In this document: positions 10,642-20,632 of the stretch, piece after piece
How the letters are laid out: each line of letters begins with the position of its first letter
How positions within the stretch are numbered: position 1 is the stretch's first letter
Assembly (NCBI GenBank): GCA_016790815.1
Contig: JAEUOG010000012.1
Span: 1-64,000 of the forward strand
DNA length: 64,000 nt
Origin: Dechloromonas sp.
GTDB lineage: Bacteria; Pseudomonadota; Gammaproteobacteria; Burkholderiales; Rhodocyclaceae
Reading direction: 5' to 3'
The notes under the pieces: model-generated
What the model saw: the letters and a program-made list of their open reading frames with translations, nothing else
What the model was told of the DNA's origin: nothing
Database searches by the model: none
Program-made: the position numbers and the translations under genes

Positions 10642-10992
10642 ATGACCATCACCATCTATCACAACAACCGCTGCAGCAAATCCCGCGACACCCTCGCCCT
10701 GCTCAAGGACAAGGGTATCGAACCGACCGTCGTCGCCTACCTCGTCACCCCGCCCGATGCCGCTACGCTGCGCGGTCTGCTCAAAAAACTCGGCCTCGCC
10801 GATGCCCGCGCCCTGATGCGCAAGGGCGAAGAGGAATACAAGGCGCTCAACCTGGCCGACCCGTCACTGTCGGACGACGCGCTCATCGACGCGATGGTCG
10901 CCAACCCCAAACTCATCGAGCGTCCCATCGTCGTCAACGGCAGCAAGGCCGCCCTCGGCCGCCCTCCGGAAAACGTGCTGGCAATTTTGTAA
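10642..10992 (+). CDS. arsC: ArsC-family (glutaredoxin-type) arsenate reductase
   Basis: 116 residues of the thioredoxin-fold ArsC family. The N-terminal IYHNNRCSKSRD gives the catalytic Cys11 in the HNxRCSKSR loop that binds oxyanions. The later basic residues in ERPIVVNG and ALGRPPENV match arginines used for arsenate binding in plasmid R773-type ArsC. The likely reaction is glutathione/glutaredoxin-dependent reduction of arsenate to arsenite. No arsB/acr3 or arsR gene is nearby, so a general redox role (as in the related YffB/Spx branch) remains possible. Confidence 0.85.
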   Translation: MTITIYHNNRCSKSRDTLALLKDKGIEPTVVAYLVTPPDAATLRGLLKKLGLADARALMRKGEEEYKALNLADPSLSDDALIDAMVANPKLIERPIVVNGSKAALGRPPENVLAIL

Positions 10993-11080
10993 GGGCAGAC
11001 AGCTTCCGGCTGCGTGAAAGCCCTGCCAGGCCCGCGCCCGGCCAGCTATACTGGCCGCATCCCGGTAGCCGGAGTTCGCC

Positions 11081-12580
11081 ATGCCAGCACCTTCCGAGCA
11101 GTTCGTCCTGGCGCTCGACCAGGGCACGACCAGTTCACGCGCCATCCTGTTCGGACGCAATGGCAACATGCACGGCGTCGCCCAGCAGGAAATCACCCAG
11201 CACTATCCGCAACCCGGCTGGGTCGAGCATGACGCCGATGAAATCTGGCAGGCACAGCTCGCCGTCGCCCGTGCCGTGCTGCGCGATAACGGCGTGTCGG
11301 CCACGCAGATCGCCGCCGTCGGCATCACCAACCAACGCGAAACCACCGTGTTATGGGATCGCGCCACCGGGCAACCGCTGCATCGCGCCGTCGTCTGGCA
11401 GGACCGACGCACTGCCGTCACTTGCGACGAACTGACCGCCGCCGGCCACGCCGAACTTTTCCAGCAGCGCACCGGCCTCGTCCTCGACGCCTACTTTTCC
11501 GGCACCAAACTCAAATGGCTGCTCGACCATATCCCCGGCGCCCGCGCCCGGGCCGAGCGCGGCGAGCTGGCCTTCGGCACCATCGACAGCTGGCTGGCCT
11601 GGAAGCTGACCGGCGAGCATGTCACCGACCCATCGAACGCTTCGCGCACCCTGCTTTTCGATATCCACCGCCAATGCTGGGACGACAAATTGCTGGCGCT
11701 GCTCGACATTCCCGCCGCCCTGCTGCCGCGCGTTGTCGCCAGCAGCGGCGAAATCGCGACGCTGAATGCCGAGTGGCTGGGCGCGCCGATTCCGCTGGCC
11801 GGCATAGCCGGCGACCAGCAGGCCGCCACCTTCGGCCAGGCCTGCCTGGACATCGGCATGGCCAAGAACACCTATGGCACCGGCTGCTTCCTGCTGATGA
11901 ACACCGGGGCGCAGCCCATGGCGTCGCGGCATCGCCTGCTCACGACAGTCGGCTGGCAGCGCAACGGGCAAACCACCTACCTGCTCGAAGGCAGCGTATT
12001 CATGGGCGGTGCCACCGTGCAATGGTTGCGCGACGGCCTCGGCCTGATCGCCAGCGCCGGCGAGGTCGAAGCCCTGGCGGCCAGCGTGCCGGACAACGGC
12101 GGCGTCTTTTTTGTGCCGGCCCACACCGGCCTCGGCGCACCCTACTGGGACCCGACTGCCCGCGGCGCGCTGTTCGGCTTGACGCGCGGCACAACCCGCG
12201 CCCACATCGCCCGCGCCACGCTGGAGGCCATCGCCTTCCAGAGCGCCGAGGTGCTTCAGGCCATGGAGAAGGATGCCGGACAGTCAATCCGGGAAGTCCG
12301 CGTTGACGGCGGCGCTGCGCGAAACGACCTACTCATGCAGTTCCAGGCCGATCTGCTCGGCGTCCCCGTCGTGCGGCCACGGGTTACCGAAACCACGGCA
12401 CTCGGCGCCGCTTATCTGGCCGGTCTGGCTGTCGGTTTCTGGCGGGACGAGGCTGAACTCACTGCGCTCTGGCAAGCCGAACGCCGCTTCGAGCCTTTGA
12501 TGGCCAACGACCAGCGCGATGCCCTCTTTGCCAACTGGCACCGCGCCATCGACCGCACGCTGGGCTGGGCCCTTTCATGA
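11081..12580 (+). CDS. glpK: Glycerol kinase
   Basis: 499 residues, standard for GlpK. FGGY-family signatures are present: [12 protein letters not shown] at the N-terminal phosphate-binding loop, [21 protein letters not shown], and the ATP-site motif [13 protein letters not shown] with [11 protein letters not shown]. It phosphorylates glycerol to sn-glycerol-3-phosphate. Its stop overlaps the start of glpD by 4 nt (ATGA), so the two are translationally coupled and form a glycerol-use operon. No glpF transporter is in the window. A TATACT box about 35 bp upstream could be the -10 element. Confidence 0.98.
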   Translation: MPAPSEQFVLALDQGTTSSRAILFGRNGNMHGVAQQEITQHYPQPGWVEHDADEIWQAQLAVARAVLRDNGVSATQIAAVGITNQRETTVLWDRATGQPLHRAVVWQDRRTAVTCDELTAAGHAELFQQRTGLVLDAYFSGTKLKWLLDHIPGARARAERGELAFGTIDSWLAWKLTGEHVTDPSNASRTLLFDIHRQCWDDKLLALLDIPAALLPRVVASSGEIATLNAEWLGAPIPLAGIAGDQQAATFGQACLDIGMAKNTYGTGCFLLMNTGAQPMASRHRLLTTVGWQRNGQTTYLLEGSVFMGGATVQWLRDGLGLIASAGEVEALAASVPDNGGVFFVPAHTGLGAPYWDPTARGALFGLTRGTTRAHIARATLEAIAFQSAEVLQAMEKDAGQSIREVRVDGGAARNDLLMQFQADLLGVPVVRPRVTETTALGAAYLAGLAVGFWRDEAELTALWQAERRFEPLMANDQRDALFANWHRAIDRTLGWALS

Positions 12581-14136
12581 GCGCGCCGGCCAGTCGCCAG
12601 GACAGCCTTGCCGCCCTGCGCGAGCCGCGCCCGTGGGATGTGCTGATCATCGGTGGCGGCGCCAGCGGGCTCGGCGCAGCAGTCGATTCTGCAGCGCGCG
12701 GCTATCGGACACTGCTCGTCGAAGCCCATGATTTCGCCTCGGGCACCTCGATGTGCAGCACCAAGCTGATCCATGGCGGCGTGCGCTATCTGCGCCGGGG
12801 AGATATCGGCATGGTCCGCCACGCCCTGCGCGAACGCGCCCTGCTACTGGGCAATGCGCCGCATCTCGTCCATCCGCTGGCATTTGTCATTCCGGCCTGG
12901 AATGTCGTCGATCACCTGATGTACACCGGCGGCCTCAAGCTCTACGACCTGCTGGCCGGACGGAACAACCTGGATGCCTCGTGCAGCCTCAACCGGCAGG
13001 AAGTCATCGCCGCCCTGCCCGGCCTGAAAAGCACCGGCCTGAGCGGCGGCGTTCGCTACTGGGACGGCCAGTTCGACGATGCCCGGCTGGCCATCACGCT
13101 GATGCGCACGGCGGCCGACCTCGGTGCCACCTGCCTCAATTACCTGCCGGCGATACGTCTGCTCAAAACCAACGACCGCGTCACCGGCGCCATCCTGCGC
13201 GATACCGAAACCGGCGAGGAGCTCGAGGTCACCGCCCGCGCCATCATCAACGCAACCGGCGTGCACGCTGACAGCATCCGCCAGTTTGATGAGGTCAAGG
13301 CGCCGCCGCTGCTGACGCCCAGTCAGGGCATCCACCTCGTCGTTGATGCCGAATTCCTGCCCGGCCAGCAGGCGCTCATGATCCCGAAAACCGAAGACGG
13401 CCGGGTCATGTTCGCCATTCCCTGGCAGGGCAAGGTGCTGCTCGGCACCACTGACACGCCGCGCCCGGAGTTAACGCAACTCAACGACCCGCAACCACTC
13501 GAAGAAGAAATCGACTTCCTGCTGCGCACGGCTGCGGCCGTCCTGACCCGGCCGCCGACCCGCGCCGACATCCGCAGCGCCTTTGCCGGCCTGCGCCCGC
13601 TGATCCACCCCGGCAATGCCGACGAGAAAAACACCGCCACATTGTCCCGCGAGCATGCCATTATGGTCAGCACCAGCGGCCTGATCACCCTCGCCGGCGG
13701 AAAATGGACCACCTACCGTTTGATGGCAGAACAAGTCGTCGACCGCGCCATCGACGTCGCCAGCCTGTCCAGGGCACCATGCCCGACCCAAACGCTGAAG
13801 CTGCATGGCTACCCAGGTGAGCGAAGCAGCGACGCCTACGGTACCGACGGCCTGCAGCTTGCAGCCCTGCCCGGCCACGACAAGCTGTTGCACCCGGACC
13901 TGCCTTACACCGAAGCCATGGTCCGTTTCGCCATTCGCAACGAAGCGGCACGGACGATCGAAGACCTTCTGGCCCGCCGAACACGCGCCCTGTTCCACGA
14001 TGCAGCCGCCGCAGAAGCGAGCATCGAACAAGTTGCCGGGATATTGGTTGAAGAATTACACCCTTCACCAGCACAGGTAACAAGCATCATCAAAACAGCG
14101 CGAGAAACAGCCAGACGCTTCAGGCTAAACGCTTAG
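12577..14136 (+). CDS. glpD: Aerobic glycerol-3-phosphate dehydrogenase (FAD)
   Basis: 519 residues. The FAD-binding Rossmann motif [19 protein letters not shown] is at the N-terminus, followed by the GlpD signature [12 protein letters not shown] and GTTDTP. The C-terminal helical DAO_C domain contains [10 protein letters not shown] and [12 protein letters not shown]. The enzyme oxidises glycerol-3-phosphate to dihydroxyacetone phosphate at the inner membrane face and passes electrons to quinone. It follows glpK with a 4-nt overlap and completes the glycerol pathway into glycolysis. Confidence 0.98.
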   Translation: MSAPASRQDSLAALREPRPWDVLIIGGGASGLGAAVDSAARGYRTLLVEAHDFASGTSMCSTKLIHGGVRYLRRGDIGMVRHALRERALLLGNAPHLVHPLAFVIPAWNVVDHLMYTGGLKLYDLLAGRNNLDASCSLNRQEVIAALPGLKSTGLSGGVRYWDGQFDDARLAITLMRTAADLGATCLNYLPAIRLLKTNDRVTGAILRDTETGEELEVTARAIINATGVHADSIRQFDEVKAPPLLTPSQGIHLVVDAEFLPGQQALMIPKTEDGRVMFAIPWQGKVLLGTTDTPRPELTQLNDPQPLEEEIDFLLRTAAAVLTRPPTRADIRSAFAGLRPLIHPGNADEKNTATLSREHAIMVSTSGLITLAGGKWTTYRLMAEQVVDRAIDVASLSRAPCPTQTLKLHGYPGERSSDAYGTDGLQLAALPGHDKLLHPDLPYTEAMVRFAIRNEAARTIEDLLARRTRALFHDAAAAEASIEQVAGILVEELHPSPAQVTSIIKTARETARRFRLNA

Positions 14137-14391
14137 GCCAGCCTGATAAGGCCGGATGAGGCTTTTCGCTCCCGTCAGGATAAGGTTGAGCGCTCTCAAT
14201 GAAACCAGCCCCATCGCCCACCTCGGCCATTGGCAAATCTCTGCCCCTATAACCTAGAATACGAAAAGCTCAGGGTGGACAGCCACGCATCGGTCGTGAA
14301 ATGCGAACGATGCCGATGATCGGCATGAAGTTCCACCTCCGGCTCGGATCGATTCAGGGCAGCAGTAGCAACAACTCCTACGGAGCGTTCA

Positions 14392-14553
14392 GTGCTAGAC
14401 GTCATTTTTCAGAATCACTATGTGCTTGCAGCACTCATCCTGGCATTTTTGATCGGGGTGCCGATGCTGGTGCTGCGGGGACGAGGAGTAAGAGATCCCT
14501 CCCGGCCGGAGCGCCGAAGCAAGCCACGACCGGGCCCGGACCGGAGAGCATAG
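14392..14553 (+). CDS. Putative small single-pass membrane protein (53 aa, GTG start)
   Basis: This short frame lies in the 544-bp gap after glpD. A GTG start at 14392 has CGGAG 6 nt upstream. The peptide begins VLDVIFQNHYVLAA and has a clean membrane segment (about residues 9-30, ending VPMLVLRG). A strongly basic, proline/arginine-rich tail follows (RDPSRPERRSKPRPGPDRR). That topology is typical of small inner-membrane proteins with a cytoplasmic positive tail. No family is recognised, and a chance ORF cannot be excluded. Confidence 0.4.
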   Translation: MLDVIFQNHYVLAALILAFLIGVPMLVLRGRGVRDPSRPERRSKPRPGPDRRA

Positions 14554-14610
14554 TGGCGCTCTGCAGTACAGCCCGAGATTGGTCGGGCGTCGGCGGACAA
14601 GTGATTCCGA

Positions 14611-14650
14611 GTTCAATTTTGACTGTTTTTTGCGGTTGACCGTGGCAATC
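14611..14650 (-). repeat. Dispersed CGGTCAACCG repeat, copy d (intergenic)
   Basis: Reverse copy between the small membrane ORF and the DUF4202 gene: GTTCAATTTTGAC ... TGCGGTTGACCGTGGCA. Confidence 0.8.
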
Positions 14651-14680
14651 GGCTTAAATGCCGTGCCAGGCGCCCTGCAC

Positions 14681-15292
14681 TCACCCCTCGGCAACAGCTT
14701 TCAGGATCAAGGGCACCAGAGCCTCCGGCAGTTTGATGCCGCCGGTAGTGGCAAATTTTCGGGCGTCGCCGGACATTTTCTTCCACGTCTTGCGGATGAT
14801 GCCGAGCCATTTTTCCTCGGTGTAGTCAGCCTGCTGGCCAGCAAAACCAAGCATGTAGTGCTCCAGGAAGACGAGGCAACTGACGTCTTCCAGCATCTGC
14901 GTATCGGGGTTGGACTTGATGCCCTGCTTGCTGATCGCCTGCATGACCTGGTCGACCATTTCATTTTCGTAACCCGCCTGGCGCATCAACTCACCGGCCG
15001 TTTCGGCATGAAACTGGTAGAGCCCGGTGCGCCATGCAAAATAGCCGGGCTTGCCGAGCGGGTAGTTGCTGCGCGGCACCGTCCATCGCCGTATGTGCTG
15101 GGCGCGCACGGCGAGGCGGGCAACCTCACTGGCGCCCAGTGCAAAACGACCGATCATCTCCGTCATGCGCTCCGCGTACAGCAGTTCCTTGGGCTGTCCT
15201 TCGTCCAGATTTGGGTCCTGCGCGTTGGCAGCGTCGAATAGTGCGATGGCTTTATTGAAGCGTTCTGGATCGGCAATCATCGGATCACTCAC
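14681..15292 (-). CDS. DUF4202 domain-containing protein
   Basis: 203 residues of an all-helical, single-domain protein matching the DUF4202 family by its opening (ERFNKAIALFDAANAQDPN) and internal HIRRWTVPRS and MLEDVSCLVFLEHY segments. Relatives are found in bacteria and plants; the His/Asp-rich pattern recalls HD-type metal-binding helices, but no activity is established. It is cytoplasmic (no signal peptide) and stands alone on the minus strand. Confidence 0.85.
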   Translation of the reverse strand: MSDPMIADPERFNKAIALFDAANAQDPNLDEGQPKELLYAERMTEMIGRFALGASEVARLAVRAQHIRRWTVPRSNYPLGKPGYFAWRTGLYQFHAETAGELMRQAGYENEMVDQVMQAISKQGIKSNPDTQMLEDVSCLVFLEHYMLGFAGQQADYTEEKWLGIIRKTWKKMSGDARKFATTGGIKLPEALVPLILKAVAEG

Positions 15293-15507
15293 GGCGGCGG
15301 TTTTGAAAGGGTCAATTTAGTCCGGCAAATGTAACAGGGCTTTCGGGGATGTGGGCCTTCCGTCCCTGTATTCACAGCCATTTTCGCAAAAAAGCCGACA
15401 TCGCTCGCGCCGAAAACTGCTTTGCATACGCCGTCCGGATATACTCCCGAGCGGTGGGCATCTCCGGATCTGCGCCACCCCATTTCCAACTATCACAAGG
15501 GAATACC

Positions 15508-16038
15508 ATGCACTCAAGACTGGTTTTGTCCGTACTTGCCGCACTCGCCTGCCTGCCTGCCGTGAGCCAAGCCCAGCAATGTCCGACCGGCTACACCGCG
15601 ACCACCGTCACCGGCCGCGTGACGACGACCAATGTTTCCCAGACCCGTCAGGTCGGCCAACTCTGCCTGGTCATGATTGCCGCCGACGGCCGCGAAGTTT
15701 TTGACGACTGTGGCGCGCTGGTCGGCAAGATCACCGCAACAGATACTGCGGCTGGCACCAGCACGCTGAACCACACTGCCGTGTTCGAGTTATTCGAGTC
15801 CTTCCAGACCAATCAGGATGTAGCGCAGATCACCGGCGTCCTCGACACCGATGCCGATGGCAATCCCTGCGCCTTTTCAGTCACCGAGCAAATGACCCAG
15901 CTGCGCTCAGGCCTGGGTATTTTCAACGGCGCGACCATCAATGTCGTAGCCGAGGGCAGCATCAGTTTCTGTCCGGACAAGAACCTCAACACCTTCCAGC
16001 TCAATGGAAAGGGCTGCATCCGCAATCGCCGTCGTTAA
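15508..16038 (+). CDS. Hypothetical secreted protein
   Basis: 176 residues. The ATG at 15508 opens straight into a signal peptide (MHSRLVLSVLAALACLPAVSQA, cleaved before QQC). The mature part holds six cysteines, in QQCPTGY, GQLCLVM, DDCGALVG, GNPCAFS, SFCPDK and KGCIRN, which probably form disulfides in the periplasm or outside. No family was recognised. It has its own strong terminator and no operon partner. Confidence 0.7.
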   Translation: MHSRLVLSVLAALACLPAVSQAQQCPTGYTATTVTGRVTTTNVSQTRQVGQLCLVMIAADGREVFDDCGALVGKITATDTAAGTSTLNHTAVFELFESFQTNQDVAQITGVLDTDADGNPCAFSVTEQMTQLRSGLGIFNGATINVVAEGSISFCPDKNLNTFQLNGKGCIRNRRR

Positions 16039-16047
16039 TCGCTTCGA

Positions 16048-16096
16048 CTGTTCGGCATGCCAGCCCAGGCATGCCGAACAGATAGCTGCTTTTTGT
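16048..16096 (+). terminator. Rho-independent terminator of the secreted-protein gene
   Basis: Perfect 14-bp stem (CTGTTCGGCATGCC / GGCATGCCGAACAG) with a 6-nt loop, followed by a short T-run (CTTTTTG) a few bases on. Confidence 0.8.
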
Positions 16097-16154
16097 TGAC
16101 ACGTACTGGATCGCCCATCAACGGGCGTTCCCAACAATGCGTCGCAAGCTGGCG

Positions 16155-16182
16155 AAAAAATGCCCTGACAAGCATCAGGGCA
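16155..16182 (-). terminator. Rho-independent terminator of phaB
   Basis: On the minus strand, TGCCCTGA pairs with TCAGGGCA around a 6-nt loop and is followed by TTTTTT. Confidence 0.8.
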
Positions 16183-16210
16183 CTTATGGTCATTCCCTGC
16201 AGGTTGGGCA

Positions 16211-16951
16211 TCAGCCCATGTAGTTCCCACCATTACAGGAAAAGTTGGCGCCAGTCGTGAAACCGGAGTGCTGCGAGGCCAGCCAGGAAACGATGGATGC
16301 AATTTCCTCCGGCTCACCCAGTCGCTTGACAGGAATGGTGGCCACGATCTTTTCCAGAACGTCTTCGCGAATAGCACGGACCATTTCGGTACCGACATAA
16401 CCCGGCGACACGGTATTGACGGTGACGCCCTTGGCCGCGACTTCCTGAGCCAGCGCCATGGTGAAGCCGTGCATGCCAGCCTTGGCAGTGGAGTAATTGG
16501 TCTGCCCGAACTGGCCGCGCTGACCGTTCATCGAAGAAATATTGATGATCCGCCCCCAACCACGATCGAGCATCCCATCAACGACCTGCTTGGTAACGAA
16601 AAACAGGGAATTGAGGTTGGTATCGATGACCGCTTTCCAGTCGTCAAGGCTCATCCGACGGAACTGGCCGTCCTTGGTAATGCCGGCGTTGTTAACCAGC
16701 ACATCGATTTCGCCAACTTCAGCCTTGACCTTGTCAAAGGCAGCCTTGGTACTGTCCCAGTCGGAAACATTGCCTTCCGAGGCAATGAAGTCGAAGCCGA
16801 GGGCCTTTTGTTCGGCCAGCCAGCGATCTTTGCGCGGCGAATTGGGGCCGCATCCGGCAACAACGGTATAGCCGTCCTGGGCAAGACGTTGGCAAATAGA
16901 GGTTCCGATGCCACCCATGCCACCGGTTACGTATGCAACTTTATTACTCAT
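16211..16951 (-). CDS. phaB: Acetoacetyl-CoA reductase
   Basis: 246 residues of a short-chain dehydrogenase/reductase. The NADPH loop is TGGMGGIGTSIC; NNAGITKDG follows; the catalytic residues are Ser140, Tyr153 and Lys157 in ISSMNGQ ... NYSTAKAG. The QFGQTNYS and SPGYVGTEMVRAIRE stretches are characteristic of PhaB rather than FabG. It reduces acetoacetyl-CoA to (R)-3-hydroxybutyryl-CoA for polyhydroxybutyrate storage. phaA and phaC are not in the window. The start is supported by AGGAGAG upstream on the minus strand. A dedicated terminator follows. Confidence 0.95.
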   Translation of the reverse strand: MSNKVAYVTGGMGGIGTSICQRLAQDGYTVVAGCGPNSPRKDRWLAEQKALGFDFIASEGNVSDWDSTKAAFDKVKAEVGEIDVLVNNAGITKDGQFRRMSLDDWKAVIDTNLNSLFFVTKQVVDGMLDRGWGRIINISSMNGQRGQFGQTNYSTAKAGMHGFTMALAQEVAAKGVTVNTVSPGYVGTEMVRAIREDVLEKIVATIPVKRLGEPEEIASIVSWLASQHSGFTTGANFSCNGGNYMG

Positions 16952-17316
16952 TGAGGTCTCTCCTCCACTGTGATTATGAATTACGGAGTATCACTATAAC
17001 GGTAATTATGGATTATTCAATAGCTTTACCAATGATTTAGTGGAGGCCGTTGAGCCAGCTGGAAATCAATCCAACAACCCCCTCCGATCAACCCGCGCAT
17101 GGTTCCGGCGGAGGTAATTGTTCAACGCGCACCGTGGCATTTTGCAGAGTCCGACGAACCGCACTCCCCCACGAGTTAGCCAGTAAAGCCAGCGTCTCGT
17201 AGCTGACTTCGAGACGGACCATAGGGCAAAATGTCAGCCCAAATGCTCCGAAGCGGTTGCGGTCAGCCCCCTCAGAAGCGCTATCATCTGCGCCCCGAAA
17301 TCTCAACCGCTGCACC
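16952..17316. other. Intergenic region between divergent phaB and the DnaQ/GIY-YIG gene
   Basis: 365 bp. The part next to phaB is AT-rich (TATAAC, AATTATGG, ATTATTCAATAG) and probably carries the phaB promoter. The half next to the nuclease gene is GC-rich. A 44-residue minus-strand frame at 17088-17222 has no ribosome site and is not called. Nothing else was identified. Confidence 0.5.
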
Positions 17317-18696
17317 ATGCGCCCTCTCGCCTTCGTCGACCTCGAAACAACCGGTGCCACCGCCACTCATGACCGCATCACCGAACTCGGCATCGTTGAA
17401 GTCGATGCCGATGGCAGCGTTCGCGAGTGGCAGCAGCTGGTCAATCCCGGCATGCGGATTCCGCCCTTCATCGAGCAACTGACCGGCATCAGCAACGACA
17501 TGGTGGAAGATGCGCCGCCGTTCGAAGCGGTAGCAGCCGAAACTATGAAGCGTCTCGAAGGGAGGCTGTTCATCGCCCACAACGCGCGCTTCGACTACGG
17601 CTTCCTTAAAAACGAATTCAAGCGACTCGGCATCACTTTCCGCGCCTCGGTGCTGTGCACCGTCAAGCTCTCGCGCGCCCTTTTCCCCGAGCACAAGCGG
17701 CACAATCTCGACAGCCTGATCGAGCGCCACGATCTGCATGCCGAAGCCCGGCACCGTGCCCTGGCCGATGCGCAACTCATCCACCAGTTTTGGCAAAAAA
17801 TTCATGTCGACCGCAGCAGTGATGACATCGAGGCCGCGCTGCGGGCGCAGAATGCCCACCCCAGCCTGCCGCCCCACCTCGATGCCGGCTTTATTGATGA
17901 TTTGCCGGAAAGCCCCGGCGTCTATCTGTTCTACGGCGAGAACAACCTGCCGCTCTACGTTGGCAAGGCCAAGGACATCCGCCAGCGTGTGCTCTCGCAT
18001 TTCGCCGGAGACCACAGCGCCGCCAGGGAAATGGAGTTGGCCCAGCAGGTAAAGCGTATCGACTGGATAGAGACCGCAGGCGAGATAGGCGCGCTGCTCA
18101 AGGAATCGGCGCTGATCAAGGAAATGCACCCAACGCACAACCGCCAGTTGCGCAAGAATGACGAAGCCTGCACCTGGACACTGGTAGACGAAGGCGAAGG
18201 CTGGCTTCGCCCGCAGCTCAGGGCGCTGGCCGATATCGATGGCGGCGCGACCAACGCTTGCTACGGCCTTTTCAAGACCGCCAAAGAGGCCAACACCGTC
18301 CTGCGCACCCTGGCTGAATCACACAATCTGTGCGATGTGCTGCTCGGGCTGGAAAAAGCCATACCCGGCAAGCCCTGTTTCGGCTACCAACTCCGGCGCT
18401 GCAAGGGAGCCTGCGTCGGTAAAGAGCCTTACGCCAAGCATACGGTTCGCTTGATCTCGGCACTCGTCGGCCTGAAGCTGATCTCCTGGCCATTCGCCGG
18501 CCCTGCACTAATTCGCGAGGGGGCGGAAGCCCACCTGATCGACGGCTGGTGCTACCTCGGCACAGCGGAATCCGATGATGAGCTGCAAGCGATCCTCGAC
18601 GCCAGACGTCCACGATTCAATCGGGACACGTACAAAATCCTGAGCAAATACGTCAGCAAGATGACTCCACTCCCAATTCGTGCCAACGTCATCTAA
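17317..18696 (+). CDS. DEDDh exonuclease - GIY-YIG nuclease fusion protein
   Basis: 459 residues from the ATG at 17317. Residues 1-165 form a DnaQ-type 3'-5' exonuclease: FVDLETTG (Asp8, Glu10), HNARFDYGFL, and HRALADA with the last His and Asp. A UvrC/Cho-like GIY-YIG domain follows (about 200-285): SPGVYLFYGENNLPLYVGKAK. The C-terminal CFGYQLRRCKGACVGKE resembles the Cys-containing segment of UvrC/Cho. The expected role is nucleolytic DNA processing or repair. This exonuclease/GIY-YIG fusion is known in proteobacteria, where it is often annotated as DNA polymerase III epsilon; it is unlikely to be the replicative proofreading subunit. Confidence 0.85.
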   Translation: MRPLAFVDLETTGATATHDRITELGIVEVDADGSVREWQQLVNPGMRIPPFIEQLTGISNDMVEDAPPFEAVAAETMKRLEGRLFIAHNARFDYGFLKNEFKRLGITFRASVLCTVKLSRALFPEHKRHNLDSLIERHDLHAEARHRALADAQLIHQFWQKIHVDRSSDDIEAALRAQNAHPSLPPHLDAGFIDDLPESPGVYLFYGENNLPLYVGKAKDIRQRVLSHFAGDHSAAREMELAQQVKRIDWIETAGEIGALLKESALIKEMHPTHNRQLRKNDEACTWTLVDEGEGWLRPQLRALADIDGGATNACYGLFKTAKEANTVLRTLAESHNLCDVLLGLEKAIPGKPCFGYQLRRCKGACVGKEPYAKHTVRLISALVGLKLISWPFAGPALIREGAEAHLIDGWCYLGTAESDDELQAILDARRPRFNRDTYKILSKYVSKMTPLPIRANVI

Positions 18697-18739
18697 CAGG
18701 GACCAAAACGTGGCAGACTGACGAATTGATATCTTCACC

Positions 18740-19768
18740 ATGCACGCCATGACCCTGCACTCCGTTTCATCCGTTTCCAGCCAGCCCCAAACCGTGGCCA
18801 TCGCCTGTCAGGGTGGCGGCAGCCACACGGCTTTCACCGCTGGCGTCCTGCAAACCCTGCTCAATGATCTGGATACGTCGCGCTATCGCATTACCGGCCT
18901 GTCCGGAACATCCGGCGGTGCACTATGTGCGGCCATTGCCTGGTACGGACTGTTGCAGGGCGATGCGAAAAAAGGAGCTCAACTGCTGGCGTCGTTCTGG
19001 CAAAAAATGAGCGCTTCACTGTTGCCCGATCGCCTCAGCAACCAGTTCCTGCTTGGACTCCAACGCAGTCGCAGTTTCTTTCCCACCCCGGATATCAGCC
19101 CCTATCTGCTGCCCAATATCGGCCAGGACTTTCTGGCGAAAACAATCAGGGAACACATCAAATTCGAGCTGCTACCCGATATGATCGGTCCCGATTCGCC
19201 AACGCTCATGGTGGGTGCCGTTGATGTTTTGTCAGGCAGCTTTACCGTTTTCGACTCGCGAGCTTCGGACCGGGAATTCAGCATTTCCGTTGAGGCCTTG
19301 CTAGCCTCCGCGGCAATTCCCGAGCTGTTCCGCGCGGTACGCATTGGCCAGCGTGTTTACTGGGATGGCCTGTTTTCGCAAAACCCGCCGATCCGCGGCT
19401 TTCTATCAGGCCTGCAAAACCCGGACGCCAAGCCAGACGAAATCTGGGTCATCCAGATCAATCCGGAAACGCGCTCGAGCGAACCCAGATCGACCACCGA
19501 CATCAATGATCGCCGCAACGAACTGTCCGGCAACCTTTCCCTGAACCAGGAACTCTTTTTCGTTCGCCAGACCAACGAATGGCTGGAAAAGAAGTGGCTG
19601 AATGCGGACCATTTCAAGCGCGTCGACATTCGCAACATCCCGCTGGAAACGGAGCTCGATTACCCGTCCAAACTCGACCGCAACCCGGAATTCATCAACG
19701 CCCTGCAGGCCGAAGGCCGCCGCAAGGGCAAGGAGTTCCTCAGCAATCTCGCCAAGGCACAACCATGA
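18740..19768 (+). CDS. Patatin-like phospholipase
   Basis: 342 residues with patatin motifs: the oxyanion loop CQGGGSHTAF, the nucleophile Ser58 in GTSGG, and the Ser/Asp dyad partner Asp209 in YWDGLFSQNPPI. A Met three codons into the frame is an alternative start; neither has a strong ribosome site. There is no signal peptide, so it should act on membrane lipids from the cytoplasm. Its stop overlaps the creA start by 4 nt, and a cupin follows, making a three-gene run. Confidence 0.88.
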   Translation: MHAMTLHSVSSVSSQPQTVAIACQGGGSHTAFTAGVLQTLLNDLDTSRYRITGLSGTSGGALCAAIAWYGLLQGDAKKGAQLLASFWQKMSASLLPDRLSNQFLLGLQRSRSFFPTPDISPYLLPNIGQDFLAKTIREHIKFELLPDMIGPDSPTLMVGAVDVLSGSFTVFDSRASDREFSISVEALLASAAIPELFRAVRIGQRVYWDGLFSQNPPIRGFLSGLQNPDAKPDEIWVIQINPETRSSEPRSTTDINDRRNELSGNLSLNQELFFVRQTNEWLEKKWLNADHFKRVDIRNIPLETELDYPSKLDRNPEFINALQAEGRRKGKEFLSNLAKAQP

Positions 19769-20241
19769 AATCACGCTACAGCCTCCAGCTTGCCCGCTTG
19801 TTCGTTATCGCCGCAAGCACCCTTGCCTTTCCCGTTGCTGCCGAAGAAGTGGGCTGCGCGACGACCACCTGGAAACTGATTGGCGCCAATCACCGCGTTT
19901 GCGCCTATGCCTACGACGACCCTAAGATTCCCGGCGTCACCTGCCACGTCAGTCAGGCACGCACCGGCGGCGTCAAGGGCAGCTTCGGCCTGGCCGAAGA
20001 TCCGTCGCAGTTCTCCATCGCCTGCCGCCAGATCGGCCCGATCACGTTGCCGGCCAAGCTGCCGGAAAGTGAAGTCGTGTTCAGCGACGACACCTCGATC
20101 TTCTTCAAGGAAACCAACGTCCATCGCTTCTTCGATCAGAAGCGCAACGTGCTGGTGTACATGGCGATCAGCCGCAAGATCATCGAAGGTGCCCCGGCCA
20201 ACTCGATCTCGACCGTGCCGATCCAGCCCTGGGGCAAATAA
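19765..20241 (+). CDS. creA: CreA family periplasmic protein
   Basis: 158 residues from the ATG at 19765, which overlaps the patatin stop and starts a signal peptide (hydrophobic residues 9-24, cleavage near VAAEEVG). The mature part matches CreA: EVGCATTTWKLIGANHRVCAYAYDDPKIPGVTCHVSQA-type sequence, with conserved cysteines and the GGVKGSFGLAEDPS segment. CreA is widespread but its function is unresolved. It is exported to the periplasm. Confidence 0.9.
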   Translation: MKSRYSLQLARLFVIAASTLAFPVAAEEVGCATTTWKLIGANHRVCAYAYDDPKIPGVTCHVSQARTGGVKGSFGLAEDPSQFSIACRQIGPITLPAKLPESEVVFSDDTSIFFKETNVHRFFDQKRNVLVYMAISRKIIEGAPANSISTVPIQPWGK

Positions 20242-20242
20242 G

Positions 20243-20611
20243 ATGAAAACCTCGCGCGATGCGATCAGCCCCTATATCACCAAGGATGGCTCGGAAATCC
20301 GCGAACTGCTGCACCCGGCCCACCATGGCGCAAAAAACCAGAGCCTGGCCGAAGCACTGGTGCCGGATGGCTGCACAACCTTGCTGCACCGGCACGAGGT
20401 CACCGAAGAGATTTACCACGTCACCAGCGGCACCGGGATCATGACGCTGGGCGCCGAAAAATTCCCGATTGGCCCTGGCGAAAGCGTGCTGATTTCGCCC
20501 GGTACGCCGCATTGCGTGGCGAATACGGGCAATACGGCGCTGGTCATTCTGTGTTCCTGTGCGCCGGCATATTCGCACGCGGATACCGTTTTGCTGGAGG
20601 CATCGGCATAG
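20243..20611 (+). CDS. Small cupin-domain protein
   Basis: 122 residues, start at 20243, one base after the creA stop. A single cupin-2 beta-barrel with metal ligands in LLHRHEVTEEIYHV (two His and a Glu) and a later His in SPGTPHCVAN. Cupins of this size bind a metal and often act as small-molecule isomerases, dioxygenases or sensors; nothing identifies the substrate. It converges on the btaB stop with only 21 bp between them. Confidence 0.85.
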   Translation: MKTSRDAISPYITKDGSEIRELLHPAHHGAKNQSLAEALVPDGCTTLLHRHEVTEEIYHVTSGTGIMTLGAEKFPIGPGESVLISPGTPHCVANTGNTALVILCSCAPAYSHADTVLLEASA

Positions 20612-20632
20612 GAAACACGCCGATGCTTGGCG

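Noticed and set aside
17088-17222. Minus-strand 44-aa frame between phaB and the nuclease gene
   Set aside because: No ribosome site, no recognisable features, and it is too short to judge.
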